Below, piece after piece: positions 1 through 7,525 of a stretch of 64,000 nt of DNA; position 1 is the first letter of the stretch, and each line of letters starts with the position of its first letter. Origin of the DNA: Staphylococcus borealis (GTDB taxonomy: Bacteria; Bacillota; Bacilli; Staphylococcales; Staphylococcaceae); assembly GCF_001224225.1 (NCBI RefSeq), contig NZ_CUEE01000005.1:124001-188000 (forward strand), in the 5' to 3' direction. The notes beneath the pieces were generated by a model. It did no database searches and was not told where the DNA came from. It saw only the letters and a list, made by a program, of their open reading frames with translations. The position numbers were made by a program, and so were the translations under genes.

Positions 1-70
1 TATAAATCAAACCAAAAATAAAGCTAATTAAAACAGTTACCAATATATCTGCCAAATTTAAATTTTTCAA
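1..70 (-). CDS. YkoE-like thiamin/HMP transporter membrane component, N-terminal part only
   Basis: The first 23 codons of a minus-strand gene run off the left edge. The start is probably TTG at 70-68, about 10 bases after an AAGGAG-type ribosome site (81-87, read on minus). The visible residues are a short polar start (MKNLNLADILVT) followed by a hydrophobic stretch with FIFGLIY, which resembles the N-terminus of YkoE, the membrane substrate-binding part of the YkoEDC thiamin/hydroxymethylpyrimidine transporter. A TPP riboswitch directly upstream supports a thiamin-related role. The family call rests on few residues plus the riboswitch, so another thiamin transporter is possible. Confidence 0.6.
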   Translation of the reverse strand, partial: MKNLNLADILVTVLISFIFGLIY

Positions 71-112
71 CTTTTTCCTACTCCTTTAGAAGAAATATGC
101 AGAAAAGTACAT

Positions 113-145
113 AAAAAACACAAACTTATCTAACCAGAAAGTTTG
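113..145 (-). terminator. Hairpin with T-run between riboswitch and ykoE-like gene
   Basis: Read on minus, CAAACTT (145-139) pairs with AAGTTTG (127-121), and a run of six T follows (118-113). It lies between the minus-strand TPP riboswitch and the transporter start, where a ligand-controlled terminator is expected. The stem is short, so this is a probable rather than certain terminator. Confidence 0.6.
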
Positions 146-180
146 CGCATAAAAAAGTATATAGATTTATATTTGATATA

Positions 181-260
181 TACTTCCCTACGCTAGTGCT
201 AACTAGTTCAGGTTCAAAGGGTTTGGATTGCTCCATCTCAGTTAAAAAACACCCCTAGTA
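181..260 (-). ncRNA. TPP riboswitch (THI element) for the transporter gene
   Basis: Read on minus this shows the conserved THI-box blocks in order: GGGGTG, then CTGAGA, then ACCCTTTGAACCTGAA, then GTTAGCACTAGCGTAGGGAAGT. The closing stem pairs TACT near 260 with AGTA near 181. Such elements bind thiamin pyrophosphate and switch off the downstream gene. Here that gene is the transporter starting at position 70. Confidence 0.93.
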
Positions 261-280
261 CTGATATCTGCTTTATTTTA

Positions 281-309
281 AATATAATTACCTTTTATTC
301 ATTTGTCAA
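281..309 (-). promoter_or_regulatory. Sigma-A promoter for riboswitch and transporter
   Basis: On minus, -35 TTGACA (309-304) and -10 TATATT (286-281) are separated by exactly 17 bases and lie about 20 bases upstream of the minus-strand riboswitch. Confidence 0.8.
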
Positions 310-318
310 AAATTAATT

Positions 319-347
319 TTGAAATTCAATTAATATTTTAATATAAT
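319..347 (+). promoter_or_regulatory. Sigma-A promoter for the LuxE/LuxC/SDR operon
   Basis: -35 TTGAAA (319-324) and -10 TATAAT (342-347) are 17 bases apart, and the plus-strand riboswitch begins 24 bases further on. It is back to back with the minus-strand promoter at 281-309, only 9 bases apart, so the two could influence each other. Confidence 0.82.
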
Positions 348-370
348 ATAAGCAACATTAAAATTATATA

Positions 371-453
371 TCACTATGGGTGCTATTTGCTGAGAGAAGT
401 TATCAACTTCAACCATTGAACCTGATATGGCTAAAACCAACGTAGGAAAGTGA
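371..453 (+). ncRNA. TPP riboswitch (THI element) for the LuxE/LuxC/SDR operon
   Basis: The conserved THI-box blocks appear in order: GGGTGC, GCTGAGAGAAG, ACCATTGAACCTGATATGG, CTAAAACCAACGTAGGAAAGTGA. A closing stem pairs TCACT (371-375) with AGTGA (449-453). A terminator hairpin follows 29 bases later, before the first gene. This puts the three downstream genes under thiamin pyrophosphate control. Confidence 0.92.
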
Positions 454-482
454 TTTCGAGATAACTATTATACCTATTAAAG

Positions 483-515
483 CAGGGAGCACTGTATTGT
501 TGCTCCCTGTTTTTT
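483..515 (+). terminator. Riboswitch-controlled intrinsic terminator
   Basis: CAGGGAGCA (483-491) pairs with TGCTCCCTG (501-509), and a run of six T follows. It sits between the TPP riboswitch and the ribosome site at 521-527, as expected for an OFF switch acting by transcription termination. Confidence 0.88.
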
Positions 516-536
516 ATTTTAAAGGAGTAGATACAA

Positions 537-1604
537 ATGAACTTTAAACAAATTAAACAATATATTTATCAATTTATTGAAAATGGTAGTTCTGATGATT
601 TCCCAACAGTTGCTTTAAAACTATTTGAATATCAATTTAATAACAACCGTGACTATAAAAGATTTTGCCTATCTCAAGGAAAAACACCTCAAACAATTAA
701 TGATTGGAAAGATATTCCAGCTGTCCCAATTAATGCATTCAAACATGCAACATTTAGTACTATACCGATTGAAGATGCCCAATTTATCTATATGACTAGC
801 GGTACTACTAGCGGAATTAAAGGCAAAAACTATCATAAAGATTTAGATGTTTATGACTTAGCTATGACTTCATTTTTTAAGAAAATGTTTCTTCCAGATT
901 ACAGTGAGATTGAGATGGCTATATTATTCCCTTCTCCTAAAGAACTTCCAAGTTCTTCATTAGCTCATTACCTTGAAGTAGCGAAATCAACATTCGGAAC
1001 AAAAAATAGTGCAATATATATTGACAATAGCGGTATTCAATATACAAAACTTATTCAAGCTTTAAGACAATCTGAAACAAATGGAACACCATTTTCATTG
1101 CTTGGTGCAAGTTATAGCATTGTTCATTTAATGGAATATCTAGAAGAACATAATTTAACTTTTATATTACCTGAAGGTAGCCGTATATTAGATACAGGAG
1201 GTTACAAAAATCGTTCTAAAGAACTACCTCAACAAGAATTTTACGATAAATTATCAAATATATTTAATATCTCAAAAAACATGTGTATCAATATGTATGG
1301 TGTTACAGAATTAAGTACACAATTTTATGATAAAGGGAATCAAATATCTCCATCAATTAAATTTTCACCTCATTGGTGTAGAAGTCGTGTTGTTAATCCA
1401 ATGACTATGAAGGATGTTTCCTATAATGAAAAAGGTATTTTAATTCACTATGATTTAGCAAACTATAACTCTGTGGCAACAATCATGATGGAAGATGTTG
1501 GAGAACCTACTGAGCAAGGATTTATATTACATGGTCGAACTGAAGGATCATTGGCAAAAGGTTGTTCATTAGCTGTAGAGGAATTTTTAAATTCTAAAAA
1601 TTAA
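537..1604 (+). CDS. LuxE-like acyl-protein synthetase (acid-activating, acyl-AMP-forming)
   Basis: The 355-residue protein belongs to the LuxE family, whose members activate a carboxylic acid with ATP and hold it as a thioester for a LuxC partner. The AMP-binding loop TSGTTSG is at residues 87-93, MYGVTE at 253-258, and a C-terminal GCSL block carries Cys343, twelve residues from the end. That is close to the acyl-accepting cysteine near the C-terminus of known LuxE proteins. AAAGGAG at 521-527 fixes the start. It is the first gene of a TPP-riboswitch operon, 10 bases before the LuxC-like gene. No luxA, luxB or luxD is near, so light production is excluded. Family call firm; substrate unknown. 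I infer a thiamin-related acid. Confidence 0.85.
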   Translation: MNFKQIKQYIYQFIENGSSDDFPTVALKLFEYQFNNNRDYKRFCLSQGKTPQTINDWKDIPAVPINAFKHATFSTIPIEDAQFIYMTSGTTSGIKGKNYHKDLDVYDLAMTSFFKKMFLPDYSEIEMAILFPSPKELPSSSLAHYLEVAKSTFGTKNSAIYIDNSGIQYTKLIQALRQSETNGTPFSLLGASYSIVHLMEYLEEHNLTFILPEGSRILDTGGYKNRSKELPQQEFYDKLSNIFNISKNMCINMYGVTELSTQFYDKGNQISPSIKFSPHWCRSRVVNPMTMKDVSYNEKGILIHYDLANYNSVATIMMEDVGEPTEQGFILHGRTEGSLAKGCSLAVEEFLNSKN

Positions 1605-1614
1605 GGAGATACTT

Positions 1615-3048
1615 ATGAAATTAAAAGTTGGACATGTGCCTTTTATAGCGAGTCATGAAATACATTATAAAGAAATCGAGTTTCAAGACTGTACCGCTTT
1701 AGTGCCTGAATTAACCGAAAATCAATTAGAATTCGTTTGCTCTAAAATAAAAGAACATAGAGCAAAATTGAGAAGTTATTCAACTTCAAAAATTATTAGT
1801 TTAATTGACCAAGCTATTCATGAACTCCTAGATTCCCAATCCGAATGGAGAAAAAATATTGATAGAATCATACCTCAAACTACAGGATATAGTTCAGAAA
1901 TACTTAAAGTAGGATTTACAAAATACTTAACTACTTTTAGAAAATTTGAACTACAACGCTTCGTATCAGAAGATTTTTATAACCCTAATATTTTAGAACA
2001 CTTTGTTCCTAATCATAAAGGCGGCTTCTCAAAAGCCATCGCACCAGATATTATCACTCATATATGGTCTGGAAATGTTCCAGGACTACCTTTATGGAGT
2101 CTAATCAATAGTTTAATAGTAAAATCTGGAAGTATTTGTAAATTACCTAAGTCTGAACCTTTTATCGCTAGTTGGTTTGTTCAACTTTTAGCTAGAATCG
2201 ATCCAATTATTGGTAATAGTATAGCTATTGTTTATTGGACTGGAGGTAGCACAAATTTAGAAGATATTGCCATTAAGCATTCAGATGTGATTATAGGTTA
2301 TGGTAATAACACAGTTTTAAACCAAATTTCTAAACGAATTCCTATTACTAAAAAGTTCTTAAGTTATGGTGAAAAAGTAGGTTTATCTATTATAAGTAGC
2401 GAATCTTTAAAACCTAATAAAGTTCAAAATGTCGCTAAGAATATGGCTTTAGAAATCATGCGTTATGATCAACAAGGTTGCTATTCACCACAAATGATAT
2501 TCATACAAGATAATGCACAGATTAATCCTAAAAATTTTGCTCAGATAATTTGTAGTGCATTACATCAATTAGAAAAGCAATATCCTATACGCGCACTCAC
2601 ATTTGAAGAAAGTATAGAACGTGTGCAAAGAATTAAAGAGGTTGAAACACAAATTATGTTTGATGATTCTCTAAAAATATATAAAAACCAAAACTCATCA
2701 TGGGTGGTTGTTTATCATGAAAATCAATGCTTTTATCCTACCCCTTTAAATCGTTTTGTTCGCATCATGCCATTTAATAAAATTAATGAACTTATACAAT
2801 TAATAGCACCTCATAAAAAATACATCCAAACGATAGGAATGGCATCTTCTAAGGAAACAATGTTTGATTGGTGTGAAAAACTATCTAGTACTGGAGTCAG
2901 TCGTTTTACTAGCATTCAATCTATGACTCTACCTGAAGAAGGATGGCATCATGATGGTGGGTTTAATCTAAAAGATTTAGTTTCTTATGTAGATATTGAA
3001 CAAAATTTATTAAGTGACAGTGAAAACTTTGTAGAATATGAAATTTAG
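1615..3048 (+). CDS. LuxC-like acyl reductase (acyl thioester to aldehyde)
   Basis: The 477-residue protein is of the LuxC acyl-CoA reductase family, which takes an acyl group onto a cysteine and reduces it to an aldehyde with NADPH. The nucleophile is probably Cys289 in RYDQQGCYSPQ, matching the DQxxCxSPQ block and near-identical position in LuxC. TGGS near residue 205 and the aldehyde-dehydrogenase-like layout also fit. A GGAG site precedes the ATG, 10 bases after the LuxE-like stop, and the SDR gene follows after 20 bases. As a pair, LuxE and LuxC turn a free acid into an aldehyde. The substrate need not be fatty; the riboswitch argues for a thiamin-related one (inference). Confidence 0.85.
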   Translation: MKLKVGHVPFIASHEIHYKEIEFQDCTALVPELTENQLEFVCSKIKEHRAKLRSYSTSKIISLIDQAIHELLDSQSEWRKNIDRIIPQTTGYSSEILKVGFTKYLTTFRKFELQRFVSEDFYNPNILEHFVPNHKGGFSKAIAPDIITHIWSGNVPGLPLWSLINSLIVKSGSICKLPKSEPFIASWFVQLLARIDPIIGNSIAIVYWTGGSTNLEDIAIKHSDVIIGYGNNTVLNQISKRIPITKKFLSYGEKVGLSIISSESLKPNKVQNVAKNMALEIMRYDQQGCYSPQMIFIQDNAQINPKNFAQIICSALHQLEKQYPIRALTFEESIERVQRIKEVETQIMFDDSLKIYKNQNSSWVVVYHENQCFYPTPLNRFVRIMPFNKINELIQLIAPHKKYIQTIGMASSKETMFDWCEKLSSTGVSRFTSIQSMTLPEEGWHHDGGFNLKDLVSYVDIEQNLLSDSENFVEYEI

Positions 3049-3068
3049 TAATTGCTGGAGGGAATTTA

Positions 3069-3836
3069 ATGACCCATTTTCAAAATAAAGTTGTTTTAAT
3101 TACTGGAGGAAGTAGAGGTATTGGTCGTGCAATTTCAATTGCATTTGCAAAAGAAAAAGCAACTGTCATTATCAATTACAAAACAAATAATAATGCTGCG
3201 AACGAAACAGTTCAAAAATGCAAAAGTTTTGGTGCTAATGTTGAAGCTATAAAAACTGATATTAGCAATGAAGATGAAGTTCAAGATATGATTAAATATA
3301 TAATTAATAAATACGGTAAACTTTCTTGCTTAGTTAATAACGCATTTGCTCCATTCAAATTTGATGCTGAGCAACGACAAATGGCTGATCAAGTTTCTTG
3401 GGATGAATATGACACACAATTCCAAGGTGCCATTAAATACGCATATAATACTATACACTATTGCATGCCTTATCTTAAAGAAGAAGTAGAAAGTTCTATT
3501 ATCAATATTACTAGTAACTTAACTAAACGACCTATTATTCCATATCACCAATATAATGTTGCTAAATCAGCGTTAGAAAGTTTCACTAAAAACCTTGCAA
3601 TGGACTTAGGTCGATATAACATTCGAGTTAATTGTATTGCGCCTGGATTAGTGTATCCAACTAATGGAACGTACAATACTAAAGAAAAGCTAAAAGAAAA
3701 TATTATAACTCAAACTCCGTTGGGAAGGATTGCAACACCAGAAGATATTGCAGGACCAACTTTATTTTTAGCTTCACAATGGAGTGAATTTGTTACAGGA
3801 CAAGTTCTTTATGTTGATGGTGGCTTTACTATCTAA
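3069..3836 (+). CDS. Short-chain dehydrogenase, third gene of the TPP-riboswitch operon
   Basis: This 255-residue classical SDR has the NAD(P) loop TGGSRGIGRA at residues 12-21, an NNAFAP block, a catalytic YNVAK motif and a C-terminal GQVLYVDGGF. It resembles FabG-type 3-oxoacyl reductases but lies far from fatty-acid synthesis genes. It follows the LuxC-like gene by 20 bases with its own TGGAGGGA site. I infer that it reduces the aldehyde made by LuxE/LuxC to an alcohol, completing an acid-to-alcohol conversion. Alternatively it could act on an unrelated keto compound. Confidence 0.8.
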   Translation: MTHFQNKVVLITGGSRGIGRAISIAFAKEKATVIINYKTNNNAANETVQKCKSFGANVEAIKTDISNEDEVQDMIKYIINKYGKLSCLVNNAFAPFKFDAEQRQMADQVSWDEYDTQFQGAIKYAYNTIHYCMPYLKEEVESSIINITSNLTKRPIIPYHQYNVAKSALESFTKNLAMDLGRYNIRVNCIAPGLVYPTNGTYNTKEKLKENIITQTPLGRIATPEDIAGPTLFLASQWSEFVTGQVLYVDGGFTI

Positions 3837-3856
3837 CATTTTAAATAGACCATTAT

Positions 3857-3907
3857 ATACTACTTCGGTTTCCTACTTTTCTGAAAAGGGTAGACTGAAG
3901 GTAGTAT
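3857..3907 (+). terminator. Long inverted repeat between SDR and DJ-1 family gene
   Basis: ATACTAC (3857-3863) pairs with GTAGTAT (3901-3907), and the inner arms TTCGGTTT and AGACTGAAG extend the stem. No T-run follows. It may be an operon-end hairpin or an operator/leader structure for the gene at 3927. Confidence 0.4.
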
Positions 3908-3926
3908 AAAATGAGGAGGCGTATCA

Positions 3927-4613
3927 ATGAATACAAAAAGAGCATTAGTGGTTGTGACAAGTGTAACGAAATATCCAGATATGAACCGTCCAACTGGTCT
4001 ATGGTTTGGCGAGGTTGTTCATTTCGCGGATGTCTTATATAAAAATGGTTATAAAGTGCATTACATTAGCCCAGAAGGTGGTTATACTGCCATTGATCCA
4101 CAAAGTCTACAAGAGGATATGATGACTGATTTAGATTGGAAATACTATCAAAACAAAGATTTTATGACACGTCTTGGCCATACCGTTACACCTGATGCTG
4201 TCAAAGCTGAGAATTACGATATTATCTACTTCGCTGGCGGTCACGGTACGATTTGGGATTTCAAAGACAATGAAGATTTACAGAAATTAACACAAGAAAT
4301 CTATGACAATAACGATGTCGTTTCATCTGTTTGTCATGGCGCAATTGGCCTATTAAATGTTAAAGATGCTGAAGGTAACTATATCATCGATGGCAAAACA
4401 GTTACTGGCTTCTCAAATAGTGAAGAACAAGCGGTTGGTTTGGCAGACGTCGTGCCTTATCTTACTGAAGATGAACTGAAACGTCGCGGTGCTAACTATG
4501 AGCAAGGCGATAACTGGACTGAATTTGCAGTCGTTGATGGTCGCATCATTACTGGTCAAAATCCACAATCTGGTAAAGCCGTAGCTGAAAAATTCTTAGA
4601 ATCTCAAAAGTAA
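3927..4613 (+). CDS. DJ-1/PfpI family protein, Hsp31/glyoxalase III-like
   Basis: The 228-residue cytosolic protein is of the DJ-1/PfpI superfamily. Early GLWFGEVVHF and AGGHGTIWDF match the Hsp31-like branch, and the nucleophile-elbow cysteine is Cys136 followed by His137 in SSVCHGAIG. Members act as glyoxalase III, deglycase or chaperone; the precise activity here is unknown. The start is fixed by GAGGAGG a few bases upstream. It is separated from the TPP operon by a hairpin and has its own strong terminator, so it is probably monocistronic. Confidence 0.8.
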   Translation: MNTKRALVVVTSVTKYPDMNRPTGLWFGEVVHFADVLYKNGYKVHYISPEGGYTAIDPQSLQEDMMTDLDWKYYQNKDFMTRLGHTVTPDAVKAENYDIIYFAGGHGTIWDFKDNEDLQKLTQEIYDNNDVVSSVCHGAIGLLNVKDAEGNYIIDGKTVTGFSNSEEQAVGLADVVPYLTEDELKRRGANYEQGDNWTEFAVVDGRIITGQNPQSGKAVAEKFLESQK

Positions 4614-4649
4614 CATTTTAGACTGCGCGTACAGTTAAAATATAAAAAC

Positions 4650-4706
4650 AAGCCTACATGATTTGGAACAATAACGCATTAGTTCCAATATGTAGGCTTA
4701 TTTATT
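4650..4706. terminator. Bidirectional terminator after the DJ-1 family gene
   Basis: AAGCCTACAT and TTTGGAAC (4650-4669) pair with GTTCCAA and ATGTAGGCTT (4682-4699). The T-rich flank on the plus side and A-rich flank on the other let it serve both strands. Confidence 0.8.
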
Positions 4707-4719
4707 GATTTATATTAAT

Positions 4720-4913
4720 TTACAACATAGTCACTTTCAACATATCAATGACACCACTAGAGGCACCAGGGAAGGCAAAGATCAATTGATTTAAATCTTG
4801 TGCTGTCATACGTTGATTAATGATAAATACGAATAAGTTTACTAACTCAGCTGCGTCAATACCATAAATTTCTGCGCCGACCAATCGTTTATTTTCATCT
4901 AACACAAATGGGC
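4720..4913 (-). pseudogene. C-terminal remnant of a pyridine-nucleotide disulfide oxidoreductase
   Basis: About 63 codons remain: RLVGAEIYGIDAAELVN through FAFPGASSGVIDML. This matches the end of the dimerisation domain of flavin disulfide reductases (MerA/YkgC/lipoamide dehydrogenase type), normally about 440 residues. The reading frame continues upstream only into the STAR repeat at 4914, which supplies a false start (GRRIQKNSVPR is repeat sequence). The FAD and NAD domains and the redox cysteines are gone, so the fragment cannot be an active enzyme. Confidence 0.75.
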
Positions 4914-5055
4914 GTGGGACAGAATTCTTTTGAATTCGTCGTCCCACCCCCGCAAGGATAACTAGAACTGAGAAAAGCTTGATTTAAGCGCCTTCTCAGT
5001 TCAGTCAGCTACTGCGAATTTGCTAATTAGCATGATTATATTATTTATGTCCCAG
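4914..5055 (-). repeat. STAR-type intergenic repeat, short copy without GGGGCCCC unit
   Basis: It begins GTGGGACAGAATTC and ends TTATTTATGTCCCAG, the two conserved borders of the repeat found eight times in the window. The GGGGCCCC spacer units are missing and the borders join directly at CCACCCCCGCAAGG. It abuts the oxidoreductase remnant and lies 48 bases past the stop of the dehydrogenase gene at 5103. Confidence 0.85.
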
Positions 5056-5102
5056 ACTGATTTGTTAATGTATATTCAATTTAGCTTAATGGTGGTGATT
5101 CA

Positions 5103-6176
5103 TTATTTATCTAAAAAGCCATTTGGATATACCATCACTTTCAAGGCATCGCCTTTACTTGTACGTGTTAATTCCATCGCTTCTTTTGTATCGGCAAGTT
5201 CAAATTGATGTGTGAATAGTGAATCGATGTCAGCGTCTGTTGTACTTAAGATTTGGATACCTTGTGGGTACGTATTAGCATATCTAAACACACCTACAAT
5301 ATTGATTTCATGGTTCGCAATAAATGGCACATTGATTTCGTTCATATCTTCTTGAGGTAAACCAACAATAGCTAAAGTACCGCCATCTTTTAACGAATTT
5401 AATGCGCTTCTTAAGGCAATCGGGTTACCTGCTGTTTCGATTGCATAGTTAACACCTTGACCGTCTGTTAATTCTTTAATGCGTTCAACGACGTCTTCAT
5501 TTTTAATATTAATTGTTGTTGTTGCGCCTAAACGTTTAGCCGCTTCTAAACGATTATCTTCTAAGTCTGAAACGATAATGTTTGTTGCGCCATAAGCTTT
5601 AGCAGCGACAACTGCCATTAAACCAACGGGACCCATACCCATAATCACAACAGTTGATCCTGGTTTAATATCCGCACGCTTACATGCTTGTAAACCTACT
5701 GAGAATGGTTCAACAAGGGTTGCTTGTTCATAAGTCACTGAGTCTGGTAAATGATACAGGAAGTCTGCCGGATGGCTTACATATTCACAGAACGCACCAT
5801 CGTATGGTGGTGTCGCCATAAATTCCATATGTGGACATAAATTATATTGTCCTGATTTACAGTATTCACATTCACGGCAAGGTTCACCTGGTTCGATAGC
5901 AACACGATCTCCTACTTTAAAGTCTGTTACTTCATCCCCAACTTGTGCGACCATACCAGCACATTCATGTCCTAATACGATTGGTTTTTCAACTACGAAT
6001 TCACCAACACGACCATGTGCATAATAGTGAACATCAGAACCACAAACGCCTACTGCCATCATCTTGATTAAGACATCTTTAGGTCCTACTTTTGGCATAT
6101 CTCTTTCGACAATTTCAATATCATAAGGTTCATGCATTAATGCAACGTTCATTTTCTCCGGAATAGTTTCACTCAT
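5103..6176 (-). CDS. Zinc-dependent alcohol/polyol dehydrogenase (sorbitol/xylitol dehydrogenase type)
   Basis: The 357-residue medium-chain dehydrogenase probably oxidises a sugar alcohol with NAD. It shows VGVCGSDVHYY and GHECAG (catalytic zinc), the four-cysteine structural zinc loop in EPCRECEYCKSGQYNLC, and the nucleotide fold GMGPVGLMAV. The polyol branch is suggested by the HYYxHGRxG block. I chose the second ATG (6176): AGGAGG at 6186-6191 touches the upstream ATG but is 9 bases from this one. A cre-like site lies about 60 bases upstream. The exact polyol is not known; it might feed the pentitol operon at 13-17 kb. Confidence 0.85.
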   Translation of the reverse strand: MSETIPEKMNVALMHEPYDIEIVERDMPKVGPKDVLIKMMAVGVCGSDVHYYAHGRVGEFVVEKPIVLGHECAGMVAQVGDEVTDFKVGDRVAIEPGEPCRECEYCKSGQYNLCPHMEFMATPPYDGAFCEYVSHPADFLYHLPDSVTYEQATLVEPFSVGLQACKRADIKPGSTVVIMGMGPVGLMAVVAAKAYGATNIIVSDLEDNRLEAAKRLGATTTINIKNEDVVERIKELTDGQGVNYAIETAGNPIALRSALNSLKDGGTLAIVGLPQEDMNEINVPFIANHEINIVGVFRYANTYPQGIQILSTTDADIDSLFTHQFELADTKEAMELTRTSKGDALKVMVYPNGFLDK

Positions 6177-6234
6177 AAATAACATCCTCCTAAGTTTATG
6201 TATCTTATACTATTCTTTCACTGAAAATGGTGTA

Positions 6235-6248
6235 TGTAAACGATTTCA
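6235..6248 (+). promoter_or_regulatory. cre-like site upstream of the polyol dehydrogenase
   Basis: TGTAAACGATTTCA matches the CcpA-site consensus TGWAARCGYTWNCW at all but one position. Its place upstream of the gene start fits carbon catabolite repression. Confidence 0.5.
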
Positions 6249-6306
6249 TAAATATTTGTAAAGTAATTTTAAACTAAAATGATGAATTCACAATAATTTT
6301 TTCAAT

Positions 6307-6335
6307 AAAAAAATCGCTACTTTATTAGGTAGCGA
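6307..6335 (-). terminator. Terminator after the hypothetical gene at 6352
   Basis: On minus, TCGCTAC pairs with GTAGCGA (6335-6314) and is followed by a run of seven T. It lies 17 bases past the stop codon. Confidence 0.85.
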
Positions 6336-6351
6336 ATATTAGTTTAAAGCT

Positions 6352-7131
6352 CTATTTACTTTCAACTTCTAAAATGTAAGTCAGCCAGTTTCCAAATTCA
6401 CAGCATAAATGATATTGATGTTGATGAATCATATAATTTGGTAAAATCGCTGGAAATTCAACTAATGCTTTAAAACGAAAGCCATTATTTTCATTGCGAA
6501 TTTGATGACGCATACCGCCTATAATCATGCCGTTTTTCAATTTAGCAACGCCCGGTAATTCAATTTGGTAATCTTCCGACATACGTGATTTAAGTTTCGT
6601 TTCATCATTATAATGAGCAAAGAAATGTGTCGGTAACGGACTACCACCTGTAGTTTCAAGCACTTCTTGAATTTCTGCAGTAATGCCTTCGAGTACATAA
6701 TGATCCGGATTTGCTTTCACATTAATTTCATCATGTTCTGGCGTTTTCTGCATCATTACTTGATTTAAAACATTCATCACTTCCTGAGCATTTAAATGAC
6801 TATTAGGTATAGCGATTTCAACTGTGCTCATTTTGCGTTGTCCAAACGATAGCTTAGTAGCTATTGCTGATATTAAGTTACCTACTGTATATTTTAATCT
6901 CATTGATTTTCTTAGTTTTGAAAAGGTGATGTTAAGTTTAGCTTGAGCAATTTCCTGTTTCATATTATCTAAATCATTATTTTTAACCCATAATTTGACA
7001 TTTTTATTTAACTGAGCTTCTGGATATTTCGATAAATATTTATAAACATTTTTTAAACGTTGCGTTTCCCATTTATTCACTTTCTTTTGAGTCACTTGTG
7101 TACCGTTAATGTAAAATAGCATTTTTGTCAT
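6352..7131 (-). CDS. Uncharacterised 259-residue protein
   Basis: I do not recognise the family. The protein is soluble, lysine-rich and basic in its first half, with no signal peptide or membrane segment. The N-terminus MLFYINGTQVTQKKVNKWETQRL begins like a short beta strand followed by helix. A central VEIAIPNSHLNAQEVMNVLNQVM and a C-terminal PLPTHFFAHYND...GGMRHQIRNENNGFRFKALVEFP suggest a folded domain. GAAGGTGTGAG precedes the ATG. It stands alone, with its own terminator on one side and a STAR repeat beyond its start. Confidence 0.65.
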   Translation of the reverse strand: MTKMLFYINGTQVTQKKVNKWETQRLKNVYKYLSKYPEAQLNKNVKLWVKNNDLDNMKQEIAQAKLNITFSKLRKSMRLKYTVGNLISAIATKLSFGQRKMSTVEIAIPNSHLNAQEVMNVLNQVMMQKTPEHDEINVKANPDHYVLEGITAEIQEVLETTGGSPLPTHFFAHYNDETKLKSRMSEDYQIELPGVAKLKNGMIIGGMRHQIRNENNGFRFKALVEFPAILPNYMIHQHQYHLCCEFGNWLTYILEVESK

Positions 7132-7202
7132 TATGTTCTCACACCTTCTATCTGTTAGTCATTTCATAATAGCATAACATTAATTTACATAGAGTTAAAA
7201 GA

Positions 7203-7518
7203 TGGGACAAAAATAATATAATGAAGCTATTTAGCAAATTCGCAGTAGCTGACTGAACTAAGAAGGCGCTTAATTCAAGCTTTTCTCAGTTTTAGTTATT
7301 TTTGCGGGCGGGGCCCCAACAAAGAGAATTTCACTAAGAAATTCTACAAGCAAAGCAAGCTGGGAGTCGGGGCCCCAACAAAGAGAATTTCATCAAGAAA
7401 TTCTACAAGCAAAGCAAGTTGGGAGTCGGGGCCCCAACACAAAAAATCACGAAAGTGATTTTACAAGCTAAGCAAGTTGGGGTTACGACGAATTCAAAAG
7501 AATTCTGTCCCACTCCCG
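7203..7518 (+). repeat. STAR-type intergenic repeat, long copy with three GGGGCCCC units
   Basis: Border GGGACAAAAATAATATAATG at the left, GAATTCTGTCCCACTCCC at the right. GGGGCCCC occurs at 7310, 7369 and 7428, 59 bases apart. Between them lie hairpin-forming spacers: two of the GAATTTC...GAAATTC type and one of the AAAATCACGAAAGTGATTTT type. It ends 8 bases before the gabD stop. Confidence 0.9.
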
Positions 7519-7525
7519 TTGTAGC

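Noticed and set aside
537-3836. LuxE and LuxC homologues as a bioluminescence operon
   Set aside because: No luxA, luxB or luxD is present, and the control element is a TPP riboswitch.
4720-4947. 75-codon frame as a complete gene
   Set aside because: Its first 12 codons are STAR repeat, and the rest is only the tail of a long enzyme.
5020-5208. 62-codon plus frame
   Set aside because: It overlaps the STAR repeat and the end of the dehydrogenase gene antisense.
7203-7518. Regularly spaced repeats as a CRISPR array
   Set aside because: Spacers are near-identical hairpins of two types shared between loci, and no cas gene is present. This is a STAR element.
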